62,949 nt of DNA, taken from positions 1 to 62,949 of the forward strand of contig JARKUZ010000089.1 in the NCBI GenBank assembly GCA_029851945.1, read 5' to 3'. The stretch is from Terrisporobacter sp. GTDB taxonomy: Bacteria > Bacillota_A > Clostridia > Peptostreptococcales > Peptostreptococcaceae. The stretch's first letter is position 1, and each line of letters begins with the position of its first letter. The translations under genes were made by a program, and so were the position numbers. Positions 8,397-17,463 of the stretch are shown piece after piece. The notes under the pieces were generated by a model. The model was not told the origin of the DNA. It was given only the letters and a program-made list of their open reading frames with translations, and made no database searches.

Positions 8397-9168
8397 TTAT
8401 ATAAAAAGTGAGTTTTACAGAAACTTTAATACTAAAGGAAATCATATATTTTTATTTGGAAGTATAGGATTTGTAATATTTATAAATGTAGCATTAGGAT
8501 TATTCGCAAATAGTCAGACTAATTTTCCATATGGAAATACTAAGTATTCTCTTAGTAGTTTTTATACTTTTATAGGATTATTAATGATTATATCTGTTTA
8601 TCTAGTTTCATTAACCTTTGGTCAGGAATTTAAGAACTCCACACTTAAAAATTCTATTGCATTTGGTATTTCAAGAAATCAAATATATTTAGGTAAATTT
8701 TTAGTAGAAGTAGTAATTTGCACAATAAATCTAGTTTTAATTAGTAGTGCATATGTTATAGCAGCATACGTAATGCTAGAGGATAGTGGTATAGTATATT
8801 TAAAAGATTTTATACATGCAATAATATCATGCTTTCCGCTGCTATTAGTTAGTATGACTGCAGCTCATAGTTTTTACTTCATATTTGATAATGAGAGCAT
8901 AGCTGTGACATTTTGGTCAATTATTATAGTATTTGTGCCACTATTAATATCAATGGCTGGACGTAAAATAGATATACTAGGTAAAATAGCAAGGTGGTTA
9001 CCTTGGAATATAGTTGGAAGTGCTACATTTGATAACACTACTAATCGAATAATTATGGCATGGAATACTAATGATGGCTTTGTAAGATGTTTTATAGTAG
9101 GATTTATAGGAGTTGTATTATTTTATACATTAGGATTAGCAATGTTTAAGAAAAAAGAAATAAAATAG
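8389..9168 (+). CDS. ABC-2 type permease
   Basis: 259 residues from ATG 8389, chosen because GGAGG lies 8 bases upstream inside the ATPase gene; an in-frame TTG at 8374 would precede the ribosome site. Six hydrophobic segments (about 20-40, 60-85, 105-130, 145-165, 170-195 and 230-255) fit an ABC-2 membrane subunit. The gene is translationally coupled to the ATPase. Known modules of this type can have two permeases; only one is present here. Confidence 0.85.
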   Translation: MLNYIKSEFYRNFNTKGNHIFLFGSIGFVIFINVALGLFANSQTNFPYGNTKYSLSSFYTFIGLLMIISVYLVSLTFGQEFKNSTLKNSIAFGISRNQIYLGKFLVEVVICTINLVLISSAYVIAAYVMLEDSGIVYLKDFIHAIISCFPLLLVSMTAAHSFYFIFDNESIAVTFWSIIIVFVPLLISMAGRKIDILGKIARWLPWNIVGSATFDNTTNRIIMAWNTNDGFVRCFIVGFIGVVLFYTLGLAMFKKKEIK

Positions 9169-9189
9169 ATTAAAGGGAGCGTGTAGATA

Positions 9190-10098
9190 ATGGAATTGAT
9201 TTTAGTAGTTTTATTAATAATAAGTATGTATTTTTCTGCACGCTTTTTCTTGCTTTCTAGGGATATTAAAAAAGCAATTAAAGATTTTAAATATATTTCT
9301 AAAAATATAGATACAAATCGTAAGCTTAAGTTAAATCATCCAGATAAAAATTTTGAAAAATTGTTATTTGAGATAAATAAGTATCTAGAGAATATACAAA
9401 TATATAAATTAAGATACATAAAAAGAGAAGAAGAAATTAGAAAAGAAATCGAAAATATATCTCATGATTTAAGAACTCCTTTAACTTCTATTAGGGGATA
9501 TTTAGAATTAATAAATGATGAGACTATTACAGATGAAGAAAAGAAAGATTATGTTTGTACTGTAGAAAAAAGGGCTAAAGTTCTTCAGAATTTAATTCAG
9601 GATTTTTATGATTTAAGCAGATTTGAAAATAATGATTATAATTTGAATATGGAAATTATAGATATTAACAAGGAACTAAGAGAGCATATACTGGTATTTT
9701 ATAATGATTTTGAAAATAAAAATATTGAAGTGGATTTAAAGTTAGATAAAAATCCACTATTAGTAAAGTTAGATGAAGGTGCTATTAAAAGAGTTTTTAA
9801 TAATTTAATTCAAAATGCTATAAAGTATAGTAAGAGCCGTTTTTATATGTCAATAAATGATAAAGATGGAGAAGTTATTGTTGAGTTTAAAAATGATGTG
9901 AGAGATATTAATAAAGATGAGTTAAGTTTATTGTTTAATAGATTTTATATGAAGGATAAATCAAGAAATAGTAATAGTTCTGGTTTAGGACTTACAATAA
10001 CTAAGCTTTTAGTTGAGTCTATGAATGGTGAAATTGATGTTAATATGGATAAAGAATGGATTATATTTAGAATAAAGTTTTTATCAGAGGTATATTAA
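9190..10098 (+). CDS. Sensor histidine kinase of ABC module
   Basis: 302 residues. One N-terminal membrane segment (~2-22), a short linker with a coiled character, an H-box SHDLRTPLTS (phospho-His H92), an N-box (NNLIQNAIKYS) and a G-box (SSGLGLTITK). There is no extracellular sensor domain, which fits kinases that sense drug through their partner transporter. AAAGGGAG lies upstream. It is the last gene of the module that begins at 6656. Confidence 0.88.
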   Translation: MELILVVLLIISMYFSARFFLLSRDIKKAIKDFKYISKNIDTNRKLKLNHPDKNFEKLLFEINKYLENIQIYKLRYIKREEEIRKEIENISHDLRTPLTSIRGYLELINDETITDEEKKDYVCTVEKRAKVLQNLIQDFYDLSRFENNDYNLNMEIIDINKELREHILVFYNDFENKNIEVDLKLDKNPLLVKLDEGAIKRVFNNLIQNAIKYSKSRFYMSINDKDGEVIVEFKNDVRDINKDELSLLFNRFYMKDKSRNSNSSGLGLTITKLLVESMNGEIDVNMDKEWIIFRIKFLSEVY

Positions 10099-10270
10099 AT
10101 ATATGAATAAGTTAATTACTTAAACAACTTAACAATGAAAATATGTTACATATTAAGTAGTGAAAATAAATTAACAATGATAAATTTGGAAGTTATTAGA
10201 GTATAATTTAAAAGTATAGAATATAAGCTGATATTAATTAAGTAAAGAAATTAGAAAGGTTGGAACAAGA

Positions 10271-10681
10271 ATGATAAGAACAGTTGTAAAGGATATATCA
10301 TTTTTAAAGCAAAAATCAGAACTTGCAACGAAAGAGGATGTAGAAGTTATTAATGATTTAATTGATACATTAAGGGCAAATTTAGATCATTGTGTAGGCA
10401 TGGCAGCTAATATGATAGGAGTAAAAAAACGTATATTGGTATTTACTGTAGGCAATATTATAGTTCCTATGGTAAATCCAGTTATAATAAAAAAAGAGAA
10501 ACCTTATGAAGCGGAAGAAAGCTGTTTATCTTTAGATGGTTTTAGAAAAACAACAAGATATGAAACAATAGAAGTAGAATATCTAGATGTAAATTTTAAA
10601 AAGCATAAACAAATATTTACAGGATTTACTGCACAGATTATTCAACATGAAGTAGATCATTTCGAAGGGATAATAATCTAA
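10271..10681 (+). CDS. Peptide deformylase-like protein, divergent
   Basis: 136 residues, slightly short for a deformylase. Motif 1, normally GxGxAAxQ, reads CVGMAANM: the first Gly is Cys and the oxyanion-hole Gln is Met48. Motif 2, normally EGCLS, reads ESCLS and retains the metal-binding Cys85. Motif 3, QHEVDH, is intact (H126, E127, H130). Metal binding is therefore probably kept, but catalysis on N-formyl-Met peptides is doubtful. It stands alone between the resistance module and the MarR/MATE genes, with AGAAAGG before the ATG. It may deformylate another N-formyl compound, or be a weakly active or regulatory paralogue of the housekeeping enzyme. Confidence 0.8.
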   Translation: MIRTVVKDISFLKQKSELATKEDVEVINDLIDTLRANLDHCVGMAANMIGVKKRILVFTVGNIIVPMVNPVIIKKEKPYEAEESCLSLDGFRKTTRYETIEVEYLDVNFKKHKQIFTGFTAQIIQHEVDHFEGIII

Positions 10682-10756
10682 TAGATAATATTGTGGATAT
10701 TATTTCATCAATTCGTATCTAACAATTACAGAGGAATATAACCTTCAAAATATTGA

Positions 10757-10790
10757 AATTACCACATTAACCTGTGTGGTAATTTTTTTT
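10757..10790 (+). terminator. Intrinsic terminator
   Basis: 10-bp perfect stem (10757-10766 with 10775-10784) running into eight T. Confidence 0.85.
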
Positions 10791-10823
10791 ATTTTATCAT
10801 TAATATAAAAGTAAAGGTTTTTA

Positions 10824-10852
10824 TTGACATAAGTAGCGAGAATAGTTACTAT
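10824..10852 (+). promoter_or_regulatory. Promoter of marR gene
   Basis: TTGACA (10824-10829), 17-base spacer, TACTAT (10847-10852). A palindromic operator begins one base after the -10 box. Confidence 0.75.
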
Positions 10853-10853
10853 A

Positions 10854-10867
10854 GTTTTGTACAAAAC
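10854..10867. promoter_or_regulatory. MarR operator copy 1
   Basis: Perfect 14-bp palindrome GTTTTGTACAAAAC placed over the expected transcription start of the marR gene, implying autorepression. The same 14 bases recur before the MATE gene. Confidence 0.75.
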
Positions 10868-10890
10868 AAACTTTGTATGGAGGTGTTTCC

Positions 10891-11334
10891 ATGAAAAATA
10901 AAAATAAGCTTAAACTAGGCCTTGATATTAGTAAAATCCACCATATAATTTCAAGGAAGATGGATGCTTCTGTAATTAGCGCAATTGATGATAATTTAAC
11001 TGTGTCACAAGCTTATGTAATAGATTTTATTTCTAATGAAGGAAAAGATAAAGAAATATTCCAAAAAGATTTAGAAAGAGAATTTGATTTAAAACGCTCA
11101 TCTATTAGCTTAATGCTGAATAATATGGAAAAGAGCGATTTAATAGAAAGAGTGCCTGTTACAGAAGATGCACGTCTAAAAAAAATAATTTTAACGCAAA
11201 AATCTATAAAACTTTATGAAAAAATTTCTACTGCAATCGATTCAATCGAGAATAAGTTATCAGAAAATATAACGCCAGAAGAAATAAAAGTATTTCAAAA
11301 TGTACTTGATAAAATAAGAAATAGTCTAGAATAA
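10891..11334 (+). CDS. MarR-family transcriptional regulator
   Basis: 147 residues from ATG 10891; TGGAGGTG lies 5 bases upstream and rules out the earlier in-frame TTG. It has a typical MarR winged helix (residues ~25-125; DLKRSSISLMLNNMEKSDLI recognition region and an EDARLKKI wing). It most likely represses itself and the downstream MATE pump through the two identical GTTTTGTACAAAAC palindromes, with release by a pump substrate (inference). A weak hairpin (11331-11339 with 11352-11360) overlaps its stop codon. Confidence 0.88.
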   Translation: MKNKNKLKLGLDISKIHHIISRKMDASVISAIDDNLTVSQAYVIDFISNEGKDKEIFQKDLEREFDLKRSSISLMLNNMEKSDLIERVPVTEDARLKKIILTQKSIKLYEKISTAIDSIENKLSENITPEEIKVFQNVLDKIRNSLE

Positions 11335-11374
11335 CCGTTTAGAATTTTAATAACGGTTATATTTATATAAATAT

Positions 11375-11390
11375 TGTTTTGTACAAAACA
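11375..11390. promoter_or_regulatory. MarR operator copy 2
   Basis: 16-bp perfect palindrome TGTTTTGTACAAAACA, containing the same 14-bp core as at 10854, 25 bases before the MATE start codon. Confidence 0.75.
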
Positions 11391-11414
11391 TAAATAAAAA
11401 TAGGAGGATGATAT

Positions 11415-12794
11415 ATGTCAAAAGTATCTAACTTTACAGAGGGAAAAATATTCTCTCCTTTATTAAAATTTGCAATCCCCATACTACTTGCATTATTTTT
11501 ACAAACAATGTATGGTGCAGTTGATTTACTTATAGTAGGGCAATTTGGCCATGCAGCAGATGTGTCTGCCGTTTCAACGGGTAGTCAAGTAATGATGACT
11601 ATAATTGTAATAATTACAGGATTAACTATGGGCCTTACCATATTAATAGGTCAAAAACTTGGAGAGGGAAAGACAAAGGAAGCTGGAAATGTTGTAGGGA
11701 GTGGTATTTCAATCTTCGCTATTATAGCTATAGTTATTACTATTTTAATTGTTAGCTTTGCTTCACCTATTTCAACTTTTATGCATGCTCCAAAAGAGGC
11801 TTTTGATAGCACTGTAATATATATAAAAGTTTGTGCTTCAGGTTCTGTTTTTATAGTTGCTTATAATATTATAGGAGGAGTATTTAGAGGATTAGGAGAT
11901 TCAAAGACTCCCCTTATTACAGTAGGAATTGCATGTGTTACAAATATTATAGGAGATTTAATATTTGTTGGAATATTTAAAATGGCTGCTATGGGGGCAG
12001 CGCTAGCTACTATAATGGCTCAGGCAATTAGTGTTATACTATCTATAATAATTATTAAAAAGCGTGGACTTCCTTTTGAATTTTCTAGACAAAGTATAAA
12101 GTTTCACAAAGGTTTAACATCAAGGATAATTAAATACGGTACTCCAATAGCTTTACAAGATGGACTTGTACATTTATCTTTCCTTGTAATTATGATTATA
12201 GGTAATTCAATGGGGGTAATTCCATCAGCAGGAATTGGTGTTGCAGAAAAACTTGTTGGATTTATAATGCTTATACCATCATCTTTTTCTCAAGCTGTAT
12301 CTGCATTTGTTGCGCAAAACTATGGAGCTAAAAAATACGATAGATCAAGAAAGGTTCTTATTTATGCCATTTCAGCCTCTTTATGTTGTGGGGTTGTAAT
12401 GTTTTATATTACCTTCTTCCATGGAAACTTACTTGCAGGAATGTTCTCTAAGGATAAAGATGTAGTTTTAGCATCTTGGGAATACATGAAAGCATATGGA
12501 ATAGACTGTCTTTTAACTGCAATTATGTTCTGTATGGTAGGTTATTTTAATGGATGTGGAAAAACAACTTTTGTAATGATACAAGGAATAATAGGTGCCT
12601 TTGGAGTAAGAATACCAGTATCATATATTATGAGTAAAATACTACCAGTATCATTATTTAAAGTAGGTCTTGCAACACCAATGTCTACATTTGTGCAAAT
12701 TATATTATGTGTAATTTACTTTATAATTTTATCAAAGAAATTATCAAAAGAAGAGACAACAATAGATATAACTTATCAAGTACAAGAACAGTAA
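11415..12794 (+). CDS. MATE-family multidrug efflux transporter
   Basis: 459 residues with twelve hydrophobic segments in two six-helix halves, beginning with the usual MATE N-terminus (LLKFAIPILLALFLQTMYGAVD) and a GxxRGxGDSKTP loop between helices 4 and 5. TAGGAGG lies 7 bases before the ATG. It exports cationic drugs or metabolites using a Na+ or H+ gradient; the substrate is unknown. It is controlled with the preceding MarR regulator by a shared palindrome. Confidence 0.9.
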   Translation: MSKVSNFTEGKIFSPLLKFAIPILLALFLQTMYGAVDLLIVGQFGHAADVSAVSTGSQVMMTIIVIITGLTMGLTILIGQKLGEGKTKEAGNVVGSGISIFAIIAIVITILIVSFASPISTFMHAPKEAFDSTVIYIKVCASGSVFIVAYNIIGGVFRGLGDSKTPLITVGIACVTNIIGDLIFVGIFKMAAMGAALATIMAQAISVILSIIIIKKRGLPFEFSRQSIKFHKGLTSRIIKYGTPIALQDGLVHLSFLVIMIIGNSMGVIPSAGIGVAEKLVGFIMLIPSSFSQAVSAFVAQNYGAKKYDRSRKVLIYAISASLCCGVVMFYITFFHGNLLAGMFSKDKDVVLASWEYMKAYGIDCLLTAIMFCMVGYFNGCGKTTFVMIQGIIGAFGVRIPVSYIMSKILPVSLFKVGLATPMSTFVQIILCVIYFIILSKKLSKEETTIDITYQVQEQ

Positions 12795-12831
12795 AATCTT
12801 TAATTTTAATAATCTAAATCTATCTAAAAAG

Positions 12832-12860
12832 CCTTATAACATCTGTTATAAGGATTTTTT
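12832..12860 (+). terminator. Intrinsic terminator after MATE gene
   Basis: 9-bp perfect stem CCTTATAAC/GTTATAAGG with a 4-base loop, then A and six T. Confidence 0.85.
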
Positions 12861-12934
12861 ACGCTTAAGGAAATTATGATACTTTAAAAACTGTGGGTAA
12901 TTATTTAAGTTAAGTAATACCAATCAGTTTGTAG

Positions 12935-13076
12935 AGCGTAAAAAAGGCATTTTGAAGTGCTTCGCCGACACGTCGCTCAAGCAACGGACGAAGTCGTTTG
13001 AGCCACGTGTGGGCGAACTACTTGAGCGACATGAAGTGTAGCGCCCAGGTAGTGGCTTGAGCGAAGCGAATTTTTT
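12935..13076. repeat. GC-rich mosaic inverted-repeat element
   Basis: About 130 bases far richer in G+C (over 50 %) than the surrounding DNA. It contains a perfect 10-bp inverted repeat GTCGCTCAAG/CTTGAGCGAC (12972-12981 with 13021-13030). It also has a 6-bp pair TTCGCC/GGCGAA (12961-12966 with 13012-13017), a second copy of CTTGAGCGA at 13056-13064 and a degenerate direct repeat TGAAGTG (12953 and 13032). It ends GCGAA-TTTTTT. There is no open frame of note. It could be a dispersed palindromic repeat, a miniature mobile element or a structured RNA with its own terminator. The rest of the gap 12861-13206 is ordinary AT-rich spacer plus the next promoter. Confidence 0.7.
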
Positions 13077-13144
13077 ATTATGGATTTTTATATAAGTTCT
13101 CAAAAAATATTTAATAATTATTTTTATTTGATTTTAAAATGTTA

Positions 13145-13173
13145 TTGATATTGATTATTAATAATGATAGAAT
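13145..13173 (+). promoter_or_regulatory. Promoter with palindrome in spacer
   Basis: TTGATA (13145-13150), 17-base spacer, TAGAAT (13168-13173). The spacer holds a perfect 12-bp palindrome ATTATTAATAAT (13154-13165), a plausible repressor site. The surrounding TGATTATTAATAATGA loosely resembles a Fur-type box, but the identity is uncertain. Confidence 0.45.
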
Positions 13174-13206
13174 TGTTGTAGTAAATTAAATTAGGGGGAA
13201 AAGTTA

Positions 13207-13605
13207 GTGAGTAAAATTAAAAAGTTTATATATGTAACAGTAGGATTAATATCATTTGTGTTAGGCGCGATAGGCGTTGCACTTCCAATACTTCCGACTA
13301 CTCCATTTTTATTATTAGCGTCATATTGTTTTGTTAGGGGCTCTGAAAAGTTTGATAGATGGCTTAAATCAACAAAAATTTACAAAAAACATTTAGAAAG
13401 CTTTGTAAATGAAAGAGCTATGACTATGAAACAAAAGATAGGTATATTATTATTCGCAGATATAATGCTAGCATTTCCAATTATAATATTAGATAGTTTA
13501 CATATTAGGTTATTTTTAATAGCTTTAGCATGTTTTAAATATTATTACTTTATGTTTAAAATAAAAACAATAAAACAAGATGATTTAAAAGTAAATTCTC
13601 AATAA
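13207..13605 (+). CDS. DUF454 (YbaN-like) inner-membrane protein
   Basis: 132 residues starting at GTG 13207 after AGGGGG. It contains the DUF454 signature (GxIGVALPILPTTPFLLLASYCFVRGS) and three membrane segments (~7-27, 30-45, 75-110). Function is unknown. It heads a five-gene run: DUF454, small membrane protein, two CydDC-like ABC half-transporters and a YgbA-like protein. The run suggests a shared role in redox or nitrosative stress or in electron-transport assembly. Confidence 0.85.
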   Translation: MSKIKKFIYVTVGLISFVLGAIGVALPILPTTPFLLLASYCFVRGSEKFDRWLKSTKIYKKHLESFVNERAMTMKQKIGILLFADIMLAFPIIILDSLHIRLFLIALACFKYYYFMFKIKTIKQDDLKVNSQ

Positions 13606-13631
13606 AGATAAAAGCAGAAAGGAAAATATGA

Positions 13632-13946
13632 ATGTTACATAGATTAGGATCAATGTTATTTTTATTAGCTATAATAACATATTTTTTTAAATATTTAAAA
13701 TTTATAAATAATAAACTAAGTCTAAAGTTACATATTTTAACTGGAAGTTTAGGATCATTAGCAATGATTGTATATTCAATAACAGATTATATTAAGGATA
13801 AGGAAGTTACAATATTACCAGTAGGTATAGCTAGTTTATTAATAATATTATCTGGGACTAATAAAGTCAGAAAAAAATATAAATGGTTACATCTAGTATC
13901 AGTTATAGGATTTGCAGTTGCGCTTGCATATCATATAATCAACTAA
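13632..13946 (+). CDS. Small multi-pass membrane protein
   Basis: 104 residues, 26 bases after DUF454. Predicted helices lie at about 4-20, 33-50, 58-75 and 85-103. A basic loop follows the first helix. The GAAAGGA ribosome site precedes ATG 13632; an ATG four bases earlier closes after four codons. The family is not firmly recognised. The position suggests a membrane partner of the ABC exporter that follows 18 bases later. Confidence 0.75.
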   Translation: MLHRLGSMLFLLAIITYFFKYLKFINNKLSLKLHILTGSLGSLAMIVYSITDYIKDKEVTILPVGIASLLIILSGTNKVRKKYKWLHLVSVIGFAVALAYHIIN

Positions 13947-13964
13947 TATAAAGGAGGGAATATT

Positions 13965-15734
13965 ATGGTAAATAAAAGATTACTTTCGCTTAGCAAAGAA
14001 TCTAAAAAATATGTATATTTTACAGTTTTAATGAACTGGATATCAATAATTTGTAATATAGGAATAGTTTTATTTGTTGGAAATATAATAGACAAATTAT
14101 ATAATAATGATTTGAATTTTAATATTGTAGCTTATGTGGTTTATTTAGGTTCATTAATATTAATAAGATTTATATGCAATTATATGTCAGGAATATTTTC
14201 TTATAATTCTTCAGCAAAGGTAAGGGCATCAATAAGAGAAAGTATTTATAAAAAATTATTAAAATTAGGTGTAAATTATAATGACACAATATCAACATCA
14301 TCAACTGTTCAAATAGCAGTAGATGGAGTTGAGGCACTTGAAATTTATTTTGGTAGATACTTACCTCAATTATTTTATAGTTTATTAGCACCACTTACAT
14401 TATTTGCTGTTATAGCACCTATAAGCTTTAAGGCAGGAATAGTACTTTTAATATGTGTTCCATTGATACCAATATCAATAGCATCAGTTATGAAATTTGC
14501 TAAAAAACTTTTAAGTAAATATTGGGGCATATATACTAATTTAGGAGATTCATTCCTAGAAAATCTTCAAGGTCTTACCACTTTAAAGATATTTGATTTA
14601 GATAAAGAAAAAAATGATGAAATGAATAAAGAAGCAGAAACTTTTAGAAATATAACAATGAAAGTTTTATCAATGCAATTAAATTCTATAACAATAATGG
14701 ACTTAATAGCATTTGGTGGGTCTGCCATAGGTATATTAATAGCTGTTAATGAATTTTATAAAGGGAATATTACCATAGGATCTACAGTAGTAATAATATT
14801 ATTATCATCAGAGTTCTTTATTCCAATGAGACTTCTTGGGTCATTTTTCCATGTAGCTATGAATGGATTAGCTGCTGCTGATAAGATATTTGATTTACTT
14901 GATGCTAAGGTTGAAGAAGAAAAAGAGTTATCAGATAAGAATAAAGCAAAATTAAAAGATATCTCTATATCAATAAAAAATGTTGATTTTAGTTATGATA
15001 AAGAAAGAAAAGTCTTACATAATGTAAATATAGACATAGAAAATAAATCAATGGTTGCTTTAGTCGGAGAAAGTGGTTGTGGAAAAAGTACAATAACTAA
15101 TTTACTTTTAAAGTTAAATAAGGTTGATAAAGGTGAAATTCTATTAAATGAAGTAAACTTAAATGATATACCATTTAATGAATTAAGAAAAAAGGTAAGC
15201 TTTATAAGTCATAGCTCGTATATCTTTAATTCTACGATAGAGGCAAATTTAAGAATGGGTAAAGAAGATGCAACCGAAGAAGAATTATATATGGCTTTAA
15301 AAACAGCAAATCTTTATGATTTCGTAATGGGACTTGATAAAAAGTTACAAACTCCAGTTGGGGAAAATGGATCGTTCTTATCAGGAGGGCAAAAGCAAAG
15401 ATTAGCTTTAGCTAGAATGATACTTACGAATCCGGAAGTTTATATATTTGATGAAGCAACTTCAAATATTGACGTTGAAAGTGAAGATTCAATACTTGAA
15501 ACGATATATGCTTTAGCAAAAGAGAAAACTGTAGTAGTTATATCACATAGATTAGCTAACATAAAAAATGCGGATAAGATATATGTGTTAGATAAAGGAT
15601 GTATAGTTGAAAGTGGAAGTCATGAGAAGTTAATGAACAATAATTCAGTATATGCGAATTTATATACTAATCAAGAAAACTTAGAAAATATATATAAAGA
15701 AGATATAATTAGGGAGGTGGCTATAAGTGAATAA
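13965..15734 (+). CDS. CydD-like ABC exporter half-transporter
   Basis: 589 residues with an N-terminal six-helix transmembrane domain (~15-310) and a C-terminal ATPase (~330-565). The membrane domain shows the CydD signature VEALEIYFGRYLPQL and the LENLQGLTTLKIF loop. The ATPase has GESGCGKST, LSGGQKQR and VYIFDEATS. CydDC-type exporters move cysteine, glutathione or heme-linked substrates and support cytochrome bd assembly. No cytochrome oxidase gene is in this window, so thiol export or NO tolerance is more likely. The stop overlaps the next gene by 8 bases. GGAGGG lies before the ATG. Confidence 0.82.
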   Translation: MVNKRLLSLSKESKKYVYFTVLMNWISIICNIGIVLFVGNIIDKLYNNDLNFNIVAYVVYLGSLILIRFICNYMSGIFSYNSSAKVRASIRESIYKKLLKLGVNYNDTISTSSTVQIAVDGVEALEIYFGRYLPQLFYSLLAPLTLFAVIAPISFKAGIVLLICVPLIPISIASVMKFAKKLLSKYWGIYTNLGDSFLENLQGLTTLKIFDLDKEKNDEMNKEAETFRNITMKVLSMQLNSITIMDLIAFGGSAIGILIAVNEFYKGNITIGSTVVIILLSSEFFIPMRLLGSFFHVAMNGLAAADKIFDLLDAKVEEEKELSDKNKAKLKDISISIKNVDFSYDKERKVLHNVNIDIENKSMVALVGESGCGKSTITNLLLKLNKVDKGEILLNEVNLNDIPFNELRKKVSFISHSSYIFNSTIEANLRMGKEDATEEELYMALKTANLYDFVMGLDKKLQTPVGENGSFLSGGQKQRLALARMILTNPEVYIFDEATSNIDVESEDSILETIYALAKEKTVVVISHRLANIKNADKIYVLDKGCIVESGSHEKLMNNNSVYANLYTNQENLENIYKEDIIREVAISE

Positions 15735-17409
15735 TGAAAGAAAAAGATTGTCAGGTAGTAAAATAATGCTTAGACTTATAAAAATACTAAAGCCACTAGT
15801 ACCTGTAATGATGATAACAATAAGTTTTGGTGTATTAGGATTTTTATCGGCTATAGCAATAACTACATTTGGTGCAGTTGCTATGGGAGATATTATAGGC
15901 CTTGATATGGGTTATACTTTTAAAAATGCAGCAAAAATAATAATAGTATGTGCAGTACTTAGAGGTATATTAAGGTATATAGAACAATACTCAGGTCATT
16001 ATATAGCATTTAAAATACTTGCTATACTAAGAGACAAGGTATATAAAGCTTTAAGAAAGTTAGCACCAGCTAAGCTTGAAAGTAAAGAAAAAGGAAATTT
16101 AATATCAGTTATAACTAGTGATATAGAATTACTTGAAGTATTTTATGCTCATACAATAGCACCAATAGTTATAGCTATAATTACATCATCAATAATAGCA
16201 TTATTTTTATATAATATAAATCCATACTTTGGGATTATAGGATTAGTTTTTTATGTAATAGTAGGATACATAATACCAGTTTTATCTTCTAAATTAGGAA
16301 GTGAAGCAGGACTTGATTATAGAAATGAATTTGGACAAGCTAATAGTTTTTTACTTGATTCATTAAGAGGTATAAAAGAAATATTATTATTTGGTCAAGG
16401 CGATAATAGACTAAATTCAATAAATAAAAATAGTGATAAATTAAATGAAAAAATGAAAGTTATAAAAAGTCATGAAGGTTTAATAAGAGCTTTAACTGAT
16501 ATAACTATAATGATAGCAATACTTATAACTCTTTATGTAGGGGTTGAATTATTTAAAGCTGATACTATAAATTTAGGTCAAGTAATAGTTGCTTTAGTTT
16601 TACTTTCTAGTTCTTTTGGACCAACTGTAGCGTTAAGTAACCTATCAAATAACTTAATGCATACATTTGCTTGTGCACAGAGATTATTCGATATATTAGA
16701 TGAAGTGCCTGCTGTTGAAGAAGTATCTGGAAATTGTAATTTAGAAATGAATAATACTAATATAAATGATTTAGAATTTAAGTATGCAGATAGAGATGAA
16801 GTATTACTTAAAGATGTCAATCTTAACATTAGAAAAGGAGATAAGGTTGCAATAATAGGAGAAAGTGGTTGCGGAAAAAGTACACTTTTAAAACTTATGA
16901 TGAGATTCTGGGATGTAGAGAATGGAAGTATTGAAATAGACAATAAGAATATAAAAACTATTCCAACTAAAGCATTGAGAAAATCTCAATCATTAGTAAG
17001 TCAAGAAACATTCTTATTCAATGATACTATTATAAATAACTTAAAAATAGGTAAAAAAGATGCAACTATTGAAGAGGTAATAAGTGCTTGTAAAAAAGCC
17101 TCAGTACATGAGTTTATAGAAACTTTACCTAATGGATATGAAACTAATGTTGGAGAAATAGGTTCTAATCTTTCATCAGGTGAAAAGCAAAGATTAGGTA
17201 TAGCAAGGGCATTTTTACATAATCCACAAGTTTTAATACTTGATGAGCCTACAAGTAATTTAGATACACTTAATGAGGCGCAAATATTAAAAAGTATAAA
17301 AGAAGAATCAAATGATAAAACAATAATAATGGTATCACATAGAAAATCTAGTACATCAATATGTGATAAAAAGGTTTATGTAAAAAATAATACACTTAAA
17401 TTCAACTAA
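15727..17409 (+). CDS. CydC-like ABC exporter half-transporter
   Basis: 560 residues starting at GTG 15727, 8 bases before the end of the partner gene, after AGGGAGGTGG. Six membrane helices (~20-310) precede the ATPase (~335-560) with GESGCGKST, LSSGEKQR (the Gly-Gly of the signature is Ser-Gly) and VLILDEPTS. It should form a heterodimer with the preceding CydD-like protein. The slightly off-consensus signature motif suggests asymmetric ATP sites, which are common in heterodimeric exporters. Confidence 0.82.
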   Translation: MNNERKRLSGSKIMLRLIKILKPLVPVMMITISFGVLGFLSAIAITTFGAVAMGDIIGLDMGYTFKNAAKIIIVCAVLRGILRYIEQYSGHYIAFKILAILRDKVYKALRKLAPAKLESKEKGNLISVITSDIELLEVFYAHTIAPIVIAIITSSIIALFLYNINPYFGIIGLVFYVIVGYIIPVLSSKLGSEAGLDYRNEFGQANSFLLDSLRGIKEILLFGQGDNRLNSINKNSDKLNEKMKVIKSHEGLIRALTDITIMIAILITLYVGVELFKADTINLGQVIVALVLLSSSFGPTVALSNLSNNLMHTFACAQRLFDILDEVPAVEEVSGNCNLEMNNTNINDLEFKYADRDEVLLKDVNLNIRKGDKVAIIGESGCGKSTLLKLMMRFWDVENGSIEIDNKNIKTIPTKALRKSQSLVSQETFLFNDTIINNLKIGKKDATIEEVISACKKASVHEFIETLPNGYETNVGEIGSNLSSGEKQRLGIARAFLHNPQVLILDEPTSNLDTLNEAQILKSIKEESNDKTIIMVSHRKSSTSICDKKVYVKNNTLKFN

Positions 17410-17410
17410 T

Positions 17411-17437
17411 ATAAAAGGGCTATTTTAGCCCTTTTAT
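17411..17437 (+). terminator. Hairpin between exporter and YgbA gene
   Basis: 12-bp perfect stem (17411-17422 with 17426-17437) with a 3-base loop. There is no clear T-run beyond the stem, so it may attenuate rather than end transcription into the next gene. Confidence 0.6.
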
Positions 17438-17463
17438 ATTATAGATAATTAGGAGGAAAGATT

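Noticed and set aside
12935..13076. tRNA or rRNA fragment
   Set aside because: No cloverleaf, no CCA end and no recognisable rRNA motif could be traced in the GC-rich element.
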